From Endocalyx cinctus (taxonomy: Eukaryota > Ascomycota > Sordariomycetes > Amphisphaeriales > Apiosporaceae): 64,000 nucleotides of DNA. Positions within the stretch are counted from its first letter, which is position 1. Each line of letters begins with the position of its first letter. Positions 11,335 through 23,603 of this stretch are shown in pieces. Location: positions 372,001 through 436,000 of the forward strand of contig BCKC01000009.1 in assembly GCA_001600455.1 (NCBI GenBank), given 5' to 3'. The position numbers were made by a program, and so were the translations under genes. The notes under the pieces are model-generated. The model did not search any database and had not been told where the DNA came from. It saw only the letters and a list, made by a program, of their open reading frames with translations.

Positions 11335-14300
11335 CCTTAAACGCCCAGAATTTTTAAATGTACGCTACGGAAGAAAATGATATACTATCGTACGCATATG
11401 GACATGGACATAGGGGAATTGGGTTACGTTTTACTACCCCTGATCCCGACCCCCCGGACCCAAAATATGAAGGCTTACACTACCGCTAGAACTAAAATGT
11501 AATTGCCGAATTAGGCAACTTAGCTGCTTTTTATTTATTTCTTAACGGAATCACCTTTGTACTTTAGCTATACAAGTACAGTGCCGTGTAAAGACACTTA
11601 AAACCCTGGCTCGAATCCGGAGAGTTTGCTCAACCCTCAAGGATATATGGATATATATAACATGGGATTCTCTAGTGTAGTATACTTGTAGTCGTGTCAC
11701 CGATAAATTGTATTCGGCATGCCTGTTTTGGTTATCTAATTCAGTAAATTTACGGAGTATACGGAGTATGTATACGGCGGCTATTTTGTAGTTACTATAT
11801 CTCCTCGTGTGTATCGTAGCGGCTGGTTTGAACCTCTTAAAAGATGCTCTGTACGTAAAACCTCGCCTGAGCGTGTATATCATAATTTCATTTATTTATT
11901 TGTTTATTTTTATTTATTTAGATTTTCTCTTGACGTATATGTATATGTATATATAGTATAATAGTTTATAGAATATCGTATTTAAAAAAGAAACAAAAGG
12001 AGGAAATCAAATCTGGATAGTTTCTGAACCTATCGCGCCGCGCCGCGCCGCCTGAGACGAAGAGTCCGAGACACGGCTTTTAGTCAAGCAAATAGTCAGT
12101 TATCGTCAGATTGAGATCATCCATTGTCGTTTTTTATGGTGTGTACGTAATAGACATCGGTTTCTCTCTCGTTTTTTTTTTTTTTTTTTTTTTTTCTCAC
12201 CGGTGGAAACAAGAAAAAAAAAAAGAGTGCTATAAGAAAACGGTAAAGATGTAGATAGGTACGTGTAAGTAAATTAAAGTAGCTGTGTAGTTCTGCAAGT
12301 AACGTCGTACCGTCGCGTTACAGACCGCGTCTGCGTAATAAAAAAACGAGGAAATATAACAGGGGGGAGAGACGATATTGGAACTTTCACGGATATCACA
12401 TCACAGTAAGAGTCGCTTTTGCTCTCCCTCTCTCTCTATCTCTCTTTACTATTCATTTTACTCGAGATAAAAAAAAAAAAAAACATGCATACGTATAGAC
12501 GTTTCTTTCGAATGGTTCGAACTATTGAATTTCGTAATTGAAAATCTCTTTTTTTTTTTTTTTTTATTGAAAATACTTTTACATCCATGGATATGTACAT
12601 GTAGTAAAGTGTCCATCGACAAGTCATTCATCTTCCTTCTGATATGTACAACAAACCCCTCCAAAATTTTTAAAATTAGGGGTCCCCACCACCAAAGTTT
12701 TCACCCGAACGAACATGGCGTCACGCCACTGGTTGACGAGATTCGATTTCGTCCCCCCGTCAGAAATGTCACCTTGCATATTTAGTATTTTCGCTGGTAT
12801 CCATACCTATTATACACGTATGTATACCTAGGTATGTACGGATATATAATTGGTTAAAAATAAAATAAATTGGAAGAAAAAAATTACAGAGTAGTAACGA
12901 TGAGACCATATTCCTTTGATCTTTTGGTCTTTCGGTATTTTGACATTTTATCTCAAATTTCAGCGGGTAAGTCTTTCGCTAACAACTGCTTCTTTTTCTT
13001 TACCTTCGGTCTGCTGGGTTTGGCATTATCGTACAACGGTATATATACTGCATATTGAACCATAGGCCGTACTACCATCGACGCCACATTGTCGGGATCC
13101 AACATGGAGATGCGGATAGATGAGATAGATATGTCGGAATCGGCGAGAAAGAAAAAAGGACAAGATATTATTATTACATGGTTCCGATAGTATCTTAGTC
13201 CGCGCTCACTCGATCTCCAGGAATATGGGAATAAATGGGGAATGGGTGCATAATTATGTGGTATACATACTTATCCAATCGGCGTCTTCCCGTTATATCC
13301 TATCCTATTACTACTATTAACTCTTTATCATTTATTGTTCGATAGTTTTTACTTACTACCTACCTACTTTTAATTTGCTTTCACTGACCTTTTTTCTCTT
13401 ATTTTTATTTTATTATTATTTTTTTTTTTTGTAAAGAATAAGAAGATGAATAGAGAGACAAAGAGAGCCTTTTCACCAGTCCGTGTGTTATACGCATACT
13501 TAACTCTAAATTCTTCGAGAAAATCCGGTTTTCGTTTTTCTTCTTCTTCTCTTTTTTTTTTCGAAGAGGAAATATCAATGCATGCGTAACCTCCGTCCGG
13601 GCATAATGTAATGATAATCGAGTACTTTTCGAGTACATGATTATGCGTCGAGAGCGTCCGAGACAGGGGATAGACGCCCGAGACAAGATATCTATCTGTC
13701 TTGGCTCGATGAAACAGATAGGATATCGTAGCACGGTTTCTTGTACCACCTTTACACCGATTCGAAAGTAGATAGCTGTGACCTTAAAAGGTCCAACTCT
13801 CTGATACTATTGGATATGGAGAATCATAGGATTCGATACCGACTTGTAGTTTAGATAGTTGACTTGTAGGCACCCGCGATAGCAGTAAATAGTACGCCAG
13901 ACGGACTCTTCGAGCACTATTAACACTCACAAATCTAGAAAGTATCAATAGTCCAGGTAGTAGTATATACACCCGACATTGCTTTTCCCAATAGGTATTT
14001 CTATCAAACTTCATTGATTGGTCTGACTCGAATTTATAGTTGTAGAAATTCAATGCTGAGAAAAAAGCAAGCCGTTGACCTAGAGTTGTTATTTATAACC
14101 CGTTGACCTAAAGTTGTCATTTTATGACCGTAATATCAACTTCAACTATAAGAATATTAAGCACTAAAATTTAAATAAACATTCAAACCCATCGTTCCTC
14201 CTTCAAGTATTTACTACAGGTACTTCCAGTGTCATATTTTTACGAATTGAGACTGTCGTTAGATTACCTATTTCAACAATTTATATCGTCCCAACTTGGA

Positions 14301-14339
14301 TCAGGTTTCCCAAGCTATGCACGTACGTCCAACCTGAGA

Positions 14340-14578
14340 CTGGATCCCCTCATGGCACCTGAGCTCGCTAAATTCAAGAATGGAGGCGTCAAGTTCCAAG
14401 GTTGCTTCCTTATGGAGGTTTGATGATGATATGCCGGTTTCTGAGGCGGAACGCCAGGGAGTAATGACTCTTATAAACGGATCTAAGACGCAGTTCATGA
14501 AGAGTTAGAAAGCGCAGAGAAGAGAATAAGCGTAAACGGGGTTCGCAGCCTGTTTTTCAAGTTGCTCAAGGTCTGAAA
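14340..14578 (+). pseudogene. Possible decayed coding relic
   Basis: Three short coding-like stretches lie in different frames. MAPELAKFKNGGVKFQ begins near 14352. SEAERQGVMTLINGSK runs through about 14440-14490. DAVHEELESAEKRISVNGVR then SLFFKLLKV ends at about 14574. Together they look like one amphipathic domain broken by frame changes and stops. I cannot name the family. Chance similarity to protein is possible. Confidence 0.3.
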
Positions 14579-15061
14579 TGAAGTATAGCCAAACTATACG
14601 ACTAATAACTGATTTCTTCTCGTCTCGAAACATGCGCCATTTACCACATTTCGTCAGATCTAATTCGCTATAACTTGATCTAAATAACCATTTGACGGTA
14701 ATAATCGACCACTGATAATAGGTTCAATGGTCATCGGCTAACTTCATCAGAGCCTTAGGTCGCTGTATCAATCATCAATACTCGTGATATCCTTCCACCC
14801 AATGAAACAGTTAAAGAAAGAACTTTCCCGTATGACTCACTCAAAGTAGCTGCCTATATGTTATGTATATATAGATGTATTTACATCACACATGCGTCTA
14901 CACAAGTCACTGTTTGTCTATTTAATAGTTCCACCGAAATATATCTCGGCGGAATGAAGTAACACATTAGAAAATACCTCATCGTCCCCTAAAGTCAGTT
15001 CCTGCTTTATCTCTTTAGTTCATATTCCCTACAATTGAAATAACGATAATGGGAGGAAAAA

Positions 15062-16136
15062 ATGTTGACTAAATCAACCTACACGTACGCCACTCATGTT
15101 ATCCCACTCAAGTGCGACGTATACACCGCCGATGAATTCTATAACGAAAACGAAAGAAACCCGGTCTTCCTATTTTTCCATTCCGGCGGTTTCTGCGGCG
15201 GCGCTCGAAGATGCGTTCCTCCTTGGTTAGCTCAGACGTGCTACCAACGAAAATGGATCTTAATGAGCGCAGACTATCGGCTACTTCCACGCGTCGGGGC
15301 TCAGGGACTATTGGACGACGCCGCTGCTGCCTATGAGTTCGCGCTTACGTGGGGAGCGAGTATCACGGGAGAAAAGAGACGGGCCATCGTTGGAGGGGCC
15401 AGTGCTGGTATGTGATACAAACAAATCTGTTTGACCTTCAAAAAAAAAAAAAAAAAGAAAACTCACTCTACCCTTCCTTCTAGGCTTCTTACTTGCGAAC
15501 CTCATCGCTCATCACGCCAAGTCAACACCAGTAGCGATTCTGGGTATAACCGGTATACCCACAATCCGGCATCCCTTCTTCAACTCGTCTAACGTCATTT
15601 CGCCCGCTCCTATCGAAGATGATCAAGTAGCGCCATTCTTATCCCGTCCACTTCAGGTCGGCAGCGTGCCGGATCACGAGCCGACGATCTTCGAAGTCGA
15701 TCGGCTGCTTTCATCATCCGGGAAAAAGAATCCGGACTACGAGCATCCTCGAAAACCCGAAAATGACGTCTCCGCGGCTCATCCGCGCCCTGTCTCTCGG
15801 ACCGACCTGTACGACTACTGGGTTTATAAGAACGCGTTTCTCGGCCTGCTCGGAGACGTGGATCCGGGCTTCGACTGGGCCCTGGAGGATTCCGAGAGCC
15901 AGAAGCTGAAAGACTGGCCTCCGACTATTTTTATCCAGGGAGACGAAGATCCAGACGTCGCGTTTGATGTTACTGATTCGGTTGTCAGGGCTTTGGGAGA
16001 TAAGGCGAAGCTGTGTTTTGCGAAGGGGCAAGCTCACTTATTCGAAGCTACGTCTTACCTCGAGGACGACAAGCCTGGCATGGATGCCGTCAGGAGTGCT
16101 GTTCAACAGCTAGAAGAACTTGTTAATAATCAATGA
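15062..16136 (+). CDS. Alpha/beta-hydrolase (esterase/lipase, fold-3 type)
   Basis: Two exons (15062-15407 and 15484-16136) encode 332 residues. The intron is GT-AG and splits a Gly codon directly after the nucleophile elbow. Seen features are an oxyanion motif HSGGF (variant of HGGGF), the elbow GGASAG with the likely catalytic Ser at about residue 114, an acid region GDEDPDVAF near residue 270, and the catalytic His in GQAHLF at about residue 300. There is no signal peptide, so it is probably cytosolic. It should hydrolyse small ester or lactone substrates; the natural substrate cannot be told. It lies upstream of the secreted beta-propeller protein and the amine oxidase, so a role in a local catabolic set is possible but unproven. 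The C-terminus (NNQ) carries no targeting signal. Confidence 0.88.
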
Positions 16137-16882
16137 GTACATTGAGTAAACTAAATCCTTGCAGAGGACTCGCGTCATAGCTCATGCTGTAGTGTCTCAT
16201 AATTCTCCTTAGGGATGGTCACTGAGGTACGTTACAATGAATTAATTCAACGAGTATATGAGGCAGTGCGATGTAATGACATAGCAGTTATTCAACAATC
16301 ATTCAACAAGTTGGTTCTGGTGTACTCAACTTCAAGGTAGGAAGCAAGTCCACCTATACGGCATTAGCTTAAAATACTACATACATATTTCTAGTATATA
16401 TTTTTTGATTGCATTGTGACTGCCCCTTTCCCCATACAATCGTACGTGGAATTGAAAAGGAGACCTAAGCAAGTTGCAGTGTATAGACACTATATGGAAA
16501 GAGAAATTATCCAGTATGCTAATCTATCGGTACAGATGTTGGAGAACGAGTCCTATGTCGTGGGGAAAATTGTAAGCGAGCATGGTATAGACCAAAAGAA
16601 GCAGAGGGCTGGCGGTACCGGCTATAGGAATGATGATGTTTTGCTCGGATTGGAGCGAAAATAGGGAAGGGGTATATATCCCCGCACGGAGACTTGACCA
16701 TACATGCATTTACGTATTGAATATATATTGGCGTTGGAGGAAAATGTGTATAAGAATATGGCCATCGTACATGGATGATCTGCCCCTAAAAAGATAAAAT
16801 CTATTATTCCAAAATTATGTTAGCGGGATTTATTATACGTGATATACAAGAAAAAAACACAATACCTAGTACAAACTCATAC
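16137..16882. other. Intergenic
   Basis: The 3' flank of the hydrolase and promoter of the next gene. The open frame at 16416-16664 has no recognisable features and is not supported. Confidence 0.5.
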
Positions 16883-18022
16883 ATGCACTCACTCGGTATC
16901 ACGAGACTCGTGCTCTGGCTTCTCGCCACAGCACTCACCGCGCACGCATGCATCTCGGAGGATGACTGCAGTCTAAACGGGCTATGCGTCGGCGGGAACG
17001 CAACGGCGACATGCGTCTGCGATCCCGGCTGGCGCGCGGCAGATTGCAGCGAGCTAGATCTCCGTCCGGCTTCCCGCTGGTCAGGTTACAACCACACGAA
17101 CGCGACCGGGCCGGATCTCTACGAGGAAGGTGCCGGTAACTCGTCCTGGGGCGGACACGTCGTGAGGGATCCGTCGGACCCGGGCCTTTTCCACTTGATC
17201 ATATCCCAGATCGCTCACGGGTGCGGACTCAGCGGTTGGAGGCCGTTTAGTACCATCGTCCGAGCCGAATCTCGCGTTGGGCCGCGCGGTCCTTATACCT
17301 GGGCCCAGGAACTTTTCAGCACTTTCCATCATAACCCGACGACGGTATGGAGTCCCGCTCATAACAGATATCTCCTATACTGCATAGGCAAGGATATAGA
17401 CGTGCCCGACACATGCTCATCCTCGAAATTCAACAATACCATCTCGGTCAGCAGCTCGCCAGACTTGAGAACGTGGGACGAGCTTACACCCCTCCTCGAA
17501 AACGTGACGAACCCGGCCCCTTGGCCTCTCTGGTCATCGGATAACCATACGGGGGATATGCTCCTCGCAGTGGAGAAGAACAACATTTATCTAAGCCAAG
17601 ACGGGTTCGCGGGGCCGTATAACCTGACGGTCGAGCCTCACAACACGGACCGGAGCGAGGACCCTTTCCTGTGGCGCGATCGACGTGGTAATTGGCATAT
17701 CCTCGTGCATTACTTAATCGACATCGACTTGGGACTGAAGGGGCCACGAGTAGGCGCGCACGCGTACGCGAGGAGTTGGAAGGGTCCTTGGACATTTAAT
17801 AACAAGACGTTAGCGTATAACACTTCCGTCCAGTTTGACGACGGTTCCGAGATGGTGTATTATCGTCGCGAGCGGCCGAAGCTGTATTTCAGCGAGGATG
17901 GGATGATGACACCGCTTTACCTCGTGAACGGGGTGCAGGAGTTTAATAACTCGGGGAGCTATACACTTATCCAACCGATCGGAGACGGCGCGAGACGGTA
18001 TGAAGACATGCTTGGATTTTAA
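16883..18022 (+). CDS. Secreted EGF-like plus five-bladed beta-propeller protein
   Basis: Single exon, 379 residues from the ATG at 16883. This start puts a signal peptide (LGITRLVLWLLATALTAHA) at the very N-terminus; the upstream in-frame ATG at 16817 would bury it. A disulfide-rich EGF-like module follows at about residues 24-55 (CSLNGLCVGG, CVCDPGWRAADCS). Residues 60-375 have the repeating pattern of a five-bladed propeller as in GH43/GH62-like enzymes, with motifs such as DPFLWRDRRGNWHILVH and WGGHVVRDPSDPGLFHL. There are about ten N-glycosylation sequons, consistent with secretion. An extracellular carbohydrate-active role is likely, but I cannot confirm a catalytic triad, and it may be a non-catalytic member. 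Confidence 0.8.
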   Translation: MHSLGITRLVLWLLATALTAHACISEDDCSLNGLCVGGNATATCVCDPGWRAADCSELDLRPASRWSGYNHTNATGPDLYEEGAGNSSWGGHVVRDPSDPGLFHLIISQIAHGCGLSGWRPFSTIVRAESRVGPRGPYTWAQELFSTFHHNPTTVWSPAHNRYLLYCIGKDIDVPDTCSSSKFNNTISVSSSPDLRTWDELTPLLENVTNPAPWPLWSSDNHTGDMLLAVEKNNIYLSQDGFAGPYNLTVEPHNTDRSEDPFLWRDRRGNWHILVHYLIDIDLGLKGPRVGAHAYARSWKGPWTFNNKTLAYNTSVQFDDGSEMVYYRRERPKLYFSEDGMMTPLYLVNGVQEFNNSGSYTLIQPIGDGARRYEDMLGF

Positions 18023-18133
18023 ACTGTAAATAGACACATATATACATTGTTCGCATAAATACCTAAAAAAACCCAAATATGCTAGTGACATGCTAGGAGA
18101 CGTATATACGAAAAAGTAGAATTTTACACGAGC

Positions 18134-20022
18134 CTACAACCTCGCCCTCACCTTCGATTTCCCATTTAAGCTCTTGATCACCTCCTCCGCGGCTCTTTCC
18201 CCGCTCCTCACCGCGCCCTCCATATACCCCTTCCACTCGCCCGCCGTCTCCGTCCCGGCGAAATGTAAATTGCCCCAGGGCCGCCTCGCCACGTCCGCGC
18301 CGAGCGCGCTCATCACCCCGGGAGCCAGCGACGGGCAAGGGCATCCCCAGCCCGAGAACTCGTCCTGCGTCCACTCGTACATGGTCATGCCCAAGAACTC
18401 CTCGTCGATCCTGCCCTTTTCCAGGTGGAACAGATCCGCCAGCTGGTCGAGCAGCGCCCTCTCCCTCTTCGCCTCGGCGAGCGAAGCCCACGCCCGGCCG
18501 ACGTCGCCCGCCATGAAGCACGTCAGCATATACTTGCGATCGGCCGGGCTCGCCGTATCCCGGACGACGCAAGCGGGTCCTTTAAAGGATTGCGCGAGGC
18601 CGCAAAAACCCCCGCGGACCCAGAACGGCGACTGGAACTGCGCCATCACCTTCGTGTAGTACCCGTAAGAGAGGGACTCGATCCACGCCTTCTTGCTAGG
18701 CGGCAGCTCCGGCGCGAACACGACGCTCCTGAGGGCGGGGCCGGGCGTCGTCGTGACGATCCGCCTGCCCGCGTACGTCGCGGCTTTCCCGTCGGCGTTC
18801 TGGACCGTCACGGTGCAGCGGCCCTCGTGCGGGGATTGCGTGATGGCCCGGACGGGGCTCTCGAGTCGTAAGACGCCGTGCGGCAGGTCGCTCGCGAGGC
18901 CGAGGCAGAACACCTGCGTGCCCTGCCGGACCCGTAAGTACTGTCCGCCTCCCCTTCGGTCGGAGCGCATCTGCATGAGTCCGCCGCCCGATCGGCAGTA
19001 GTGCAGGAAGAAAAACGCCGAGATGTCGGACGGCTCTTGGCCTAGCATCGCGCGCGTCCATATCGTCGCGGTCGCGAGCGCTTCGGGGGAGGCGCCCTGA
19101 GATCGGAGGTACGCCTCGAACGTGACGGAGTCGAGTCCCGCGTCCGTGGGCTGCCATGCGTCCACCCTAAGGCAGTCGAGTTCGGTCCTATCGCGGATAC
19201 GGGCTAAACCTTCGCGGGTTTGGAAGTCGAACTGGGGGTGGTAAAATTTCACATCAGTCAGCCATTTATTTATTCCCTTCAATTTCTTTTTTTTTTCTTA
19301 ATTCTTGTTAATCAAATTAACCAAACACTAACCTTGGGTAAATCCCCGTACTCGAAAGCGGAGCATTTCCCGTCGAAATCCTGAAAGGCCACGTTCCCTT
19401 CGGTATTCTGCACGATCAACTCGGCGCCGTATCGCTTCGCGAGCGCGTACATCTTCGACTGATTCGTGTCGTTGATCCAAGCCGCGCCCAGGTCCACGAC
19501 GCCGTGCCCGTCGTCCAGCGGCTGGCTCATCGTCTTGCCTCCCACGCGATCCCGGGCTTCCACCACTAAGCACGTAAGGCCCGCGCGCAGCACCTCGTGC
19601 GCGGCCGTGAGGCCGGCGAGGCCGGCGCCGATGATGATGACGTCGACCGTCCGCCTCGACATGGGCAGGATCATCGGCGCGGAGGACCGCCTCGAGCCGG
19701 ACACGGCTATGACGGCATCGATCTGGAATTTCCACGAGGGCTCGGACAGCTTCGAGACGGGTCTAATCTTGATATTCGGGCGATGACCACCTAGAAACCG
19801 CTGGAGGTGGCGGGCGTGCAACGTTTTCGCGGCGTCGTAGTCGACGATGTCGAGGGTGAGCTGGACCACGTCCCAGACCAGGGCGTTGGCGTGGAGGAGG
19901 GAGTTGCGCAGGTTGAAGAGGGCCAGGTGGACCTGCGATTCGTGATCTTTCGGAGCGGGCCCGCCTTTCGCGCTTATCGGCGGCACGATAACGTGGATCA
20001 ACTTTCCGGTACTCGGAGGCAT
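18134..20022 (-). CDS. RidA-domain/flavin monoamine oxidase fusion with PTS1
   Basis: Two exons (20022-19333 and 19276-18134) encode 610 residues. The first is taken from the ATG at 20022, as the upstream in-frame start is TTG. Residues 1-108 match a YjgF/RidA (L-PSP) domain: ESQVHLALFNLRNSLLHANA, then WDVVQLTLDIVDYD, and QRFLGGHRP with PVSKLSEPSW. Residues 126-600 are a flavin amine oxidase: FAD motif VDVIIIGAGLAGLTAAHEV, acidic end VVEARDRVGGKT, DLGAAWINDTNQS, and the C-terminal FAD motif HFAGTETAGEWKGYMEGAV. There is no SGGC-type Cys, so FAD is probably non-covalent. The protein ends in ARL, a peroxisomal PTS1 tripeptide also known from Aspergillus niger MAO-N. It probably oxidises primary amines to imines and aldehydes with release of peroxide. 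The RidA N-terminus looks slightly short, so an upstream exon may be missing. Confidence 0.9.
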
Positions 20023-22658
20023 GATCGAGGTCGCGACGGTGAATTCAATTGGCAATCGAGTTCAGATCCGGTCAGATCAGATTCGTTGATTAAAATGAAC
20101 GACAGATCTTGGAAATGAACGTATCGACAAATTGTAGGCGGTGACTACCTATTTAAGAGAATGGTTACATTTCCAAAGAAAAGGAGCTTCCATATGCAGG
20201 AGATGGCCAGTTAGATAATAACCCTTTGGTACCCAATTAGCCTAACCTATCTTCATCGTCGGCGTCGGAGTCGGTCAGAATTGAGGACATAGGCGGGCCA
20301 CTTTTTGCGGATCCGAACTGATGAACTGGCTCGGTAATATACGCATTTTCAGTTGTCAGATCTCTATCGACTGGCTGATTCCCCTTACACCGCGTTATCA
20401 TCAGCGATGATCGGCGCCATTATTTTCCAGGGTCCTCTTGGCGCTACGTGCTGGCAAGCGAATAATAGCCAGTGAAAGTCCAATACAGGACTAATAGGGG
20501 TAAACAAAAGGCACGATGATTGTGAGTCATCATTCATCGTACGTGAGCGATGTGACAATAAATACGTATATAAAATACAGGCCTGTCCGGTGAGTTTGAC
20601 CAACTCGAATTAAATTGGGAATTTCTTAATCCTGAGCCATGCCGCTTTTACCCTAACCTTACTGTGTATACTCTGAGCTTGTACCCAGAGCTGTACCCAC
20701 TTGTGTATAAAGCTCAAGTTTAAACTTGCACAACTTTCAATCCGTAACTTTTCACCTTTTCACCTTTTCGCCAGCCAGAACTACGACGGCGAAGTTTCTG
20801 GTATAAATAGCGGATGGTGAAAACGTTCTGGATATTTGCATGGAACAATCGACTTAAATCGACCCCACATATACGATATGCAGCTTGTCTTAGTTCCCGG
20901 ACGCGCGTCGTTGTCGATAGCCGCCCAGTTATTGCAAAGGGCAAAATGATGTAGCCTCTAGACAGAGAGCCTTGACATCTAGAATTCGCTCACGACGACA
21001 AAGATGACGATGATAATGATGATGCTTTCAAACGCCGGATTATTTTCCGAATTTCTCTTGATCTCGATGAAAATCAGCTTGCTTTACTTGACCATAAAAG
21101 TTTCCGGGTCATCCAACCCTAGTTTTCGTCTACGTTTACGAAGCCTGTAGGGAGCGAACCTATATATACACTAGTTCCTATCATATAACCCCTTACTTTA
21201 AGCTTCGGTATCGACCGTCGTTGGTTAGTTAAGACCCCTATCCTCGGTACTGCGAACAGGCGGGATGATACATCGGCACCATTCCTAGTTCGTGAGCCTA
21301 GGGAAATACGGCTCCTTAAGTGCGAGACTAGTATCCCGACGTTTTGGATTTCTCGTAAACAACTCCGAACGTTCTCCGCGATACCTCCGGATGGCTTAGG
21401 CGCGATCGTGACCCCTTTCCTGTACGGGTATCGGAATCGATGGAGCAAGATGTTGAATCGAAGGGGGTTATGGGAGATCGCCAAGCTATAAGCGTGCCAT
21501 TGCAAAATATCTAGGGAGAAAAGAAAAAAAAAGATAGAAGAAATACAAGCCTCCTTTTCCAGGGTTATTATATGCATAACTTTTGACATACTACATATAA
21601 AAAATGAATTAAATTGACTGAGTTCGAGACCGAGCAAAAGCAGCCAGTCATTTGAAAAAGTGAGCTAACCTGATTTGTGATGTTTTGAGAAAATGACATG
21701 CGGCGTCCTTCGACCAATTTTAGACACCCAAATACGTGTCAAAATATACGTATCACTCACCATGTTCAGATTTCGTAATTTTCATCCCAATTTCCCATAT
21801 TTCCCTTCATCCTAGCCCGCGCTACTATCAATAGACAAGTGGGTTTTTGAGTGATTTATTTATTCAAAGGGGACGAATTTACACGGCAGCACGGTACTTT
21901 AACAAAAGATGGGACGAAACAAGACAACAAAAAAGAGAAATTCAACTAACTGTGTGATGTGATAAATAAAGTATCAGCGGATACTCTTCCATCTTCCCCC
22001 CCCTTGGCCCCTCCACCCCCGTTCTCCAGACATGTGACATTTTCGCCCATTCCAATTTATCTGGGGATTATTTTTTTCGGAGACAACGCAGATGGATGTC
22101 TTCCATTGAACGTATACATACCTAGAGCCTCATCTAATATCTAAACTAAACTAAAAACTTGTCTGCCTATTGCCTACCGAGAGGGCAAAAAAAAAAAGTT
22201 TTATTTATTACGCCAAGGTCTAGCGCAAATCCCCAGGGCCTGCGTATGCTGACGGTTTTTTTCGGTTAAGTCGGCACCGCCTTCCTCTCTCTTCCTCTCT
22301 CCCCGCATGCCGCCATTCCGACTTTTCAGAGCCGTCGAGACGTGAGTCTCCATGCCGTGTTCCGTCGAGTGCGCGATGATGAGCTCTGTATCTGTAATGT
22401 GGGGTCCCTATTTCTCTTGTCGATGCAGGCGTAGAAAGTAAAATTTGCGATCCCGGGATAGTTGAGATGGCCTTAAAAAGGTCGAGAGCCTCCCGTGATT
22501 TTTCGTAGACGGTAAACTTTAACCCTTTCTCTCTTTCTCTCTCTCTTTCTATTTTTTAAACTCGAAAAAAAAAAAAAAAAATCATCATAATCAGCCATCA
22601 CACCTCATACACCACCCAAAAAAAAAAAAACTCCGTAACGCCAACTTCCTTTCCGCGA
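20023..22658. other. Intergenic, no supported gene
   Basis: Upstream of the amine oxidase gene on one side and of the small basic protein on the other. The 172-codon minus frame at 21119-21637 has no domain and atypical composition. A CT-rich tract (22520-22556) and A-runs just before 22659 resemble a fungal promoter and leader. Confidence 0.5.
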
Positions 22659-22871
22659 ATGAAAGATTCACCCCGTACATCTCGCTCACCCAGCCCTCGC
22701 CGCGCTCGCTCCGATGGGCTAAGGACGTCTCGAGACGAGTCGGAACCCCCCAAGGCCAGAACCTACTTCTACGGACGTCACAGCGGACAGTGGCTGATGA
22801 ACGGTTTCAGTTTTCGGAAAACTTTCCACAAGTTCTATCATAAAGTCACCTCTTCCAAGGGAGGAGACTAA
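22659..22871 (+). CDS. Small basic protein, unknown function
   Basis: A 70-codon open frame from ATG to TAA. The N-terminal half is Ser/Arg/Pro-rich and probably disordered (SRSPSPRRARS). The C-terminal half is aromatic and basic (KARTYFYGRHSGQW, then MNGFSFRKTFHKFYHKVTSS). There is no signal peptide. Support for a real gene: a pyrimidine-rich tract, A-runs and a CATCACACC-type leader precede the ATG, and composition changes at the frame ends. A possible 3'-UTR intron (donor GTATGA near 22888, acceptor ATTTCAG near 22956) follows the stop. I recognise no family. It could be a chance frame. Confidence 0.5.
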   Translation: MKDSPRTSRSPSPRRARSDGLRTSRDESEPPKARTYFYGRHSGQWLMNGFSFRKTFHKFYHKVTSSKGGD

Positions 22872-23603
22872 AGCGACAGAACAAAAGGTATGAAGCAGGC
22901 TCTGAATTTAAGTGTATACTTGTTGACCGCCCCCGCTAATTTTGTAAGATTTCAGCTCGGTAATGCTGACGATTAGAGTCTAAGCTTACATACAGAATCA
23001 ATTTTTTCGTGTGAAACATCGCCGCGCCGTTAGGATTTACGTCTCAGGGGGTTGGAATTGTTGGGGGGGAAATACGAGTTGGGAGAATTAGGGAATATAT
23101 TTCATAGTCATCACTTGTTATTCGGCGAATATAATTATAGTCTATTAACTATTACATATCAATTTGTTTCATCCCATCGGTGATTTTTCAAGACATATAC
23201 GCTATATTTAATATATGACGTAGCTATTCGGATTTGATTCGCAGCCCTAAAGTTCCAGGGTTATTTTGATAATATCCGACGTATCTCCTAATTCTTCTTT
23301 CTCCTATATCCCAACAAATCTAGTTGCTAACCATCAGCCGTCAAATAAGATTTAAACTTCTAGGATTATCAACACTACACAGAAAAATTTGGTATATCAA
23401 GTACATAAAACGATTGGTGATATCATAATCTAAGGACCGGCAGACTGCTATTTTATATACACATATATACAGAGAAAGTTGGAAGGTTGCAGAGAATGTC
23501 CAGATTTCTTCCAGATAAAGCATAAAGTTGAGACATTATCCATTACGTATCGTTGAATCTTTTCTTCTTCTTCTCTTCTTTATTATTATCATTATCAATC
23601 AAA
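22872..23603. other. Intergenic between convergent genes
   Basis: AT-rich 3' flank of the small basic protein and of the Zn2Cys6 regulator. Nothing further seen. Confidence 0.5.

Larger units (their letters stand above)
9834..15061. other. 5.2-kb gene-poor interval
   Basis: No convincing gene. It contains microsatellites, T/CT tracts and many short open frames without domain content. A (GAGA)-rich stretch lies near 10740-10800 and a GT-rich tract near 10855-10895. A faint coding-like relic sits near 14340-14575 (separate entry). Much of the left part is upstream of the DUF4203 gene and may include its long leader. Confidence 0.5.

Noticed and set aside
12697..12810. Short plus-strand ATG frame of about 37 codons
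   Set aside because: Too short, no signal peptide or cysteine pattern, and no neighbouring exon found.
18174..18871. Plus-strand frames over the amine oxidase
   Set aside because: Antisense shadows of the GC-rich amine oxidase exon, with no family features.
21119..21637. 172-codon minus-strand frame
   Set aside because: No ATG-supported start with good context, no domain, uneven composition. Kept only as unsupported.
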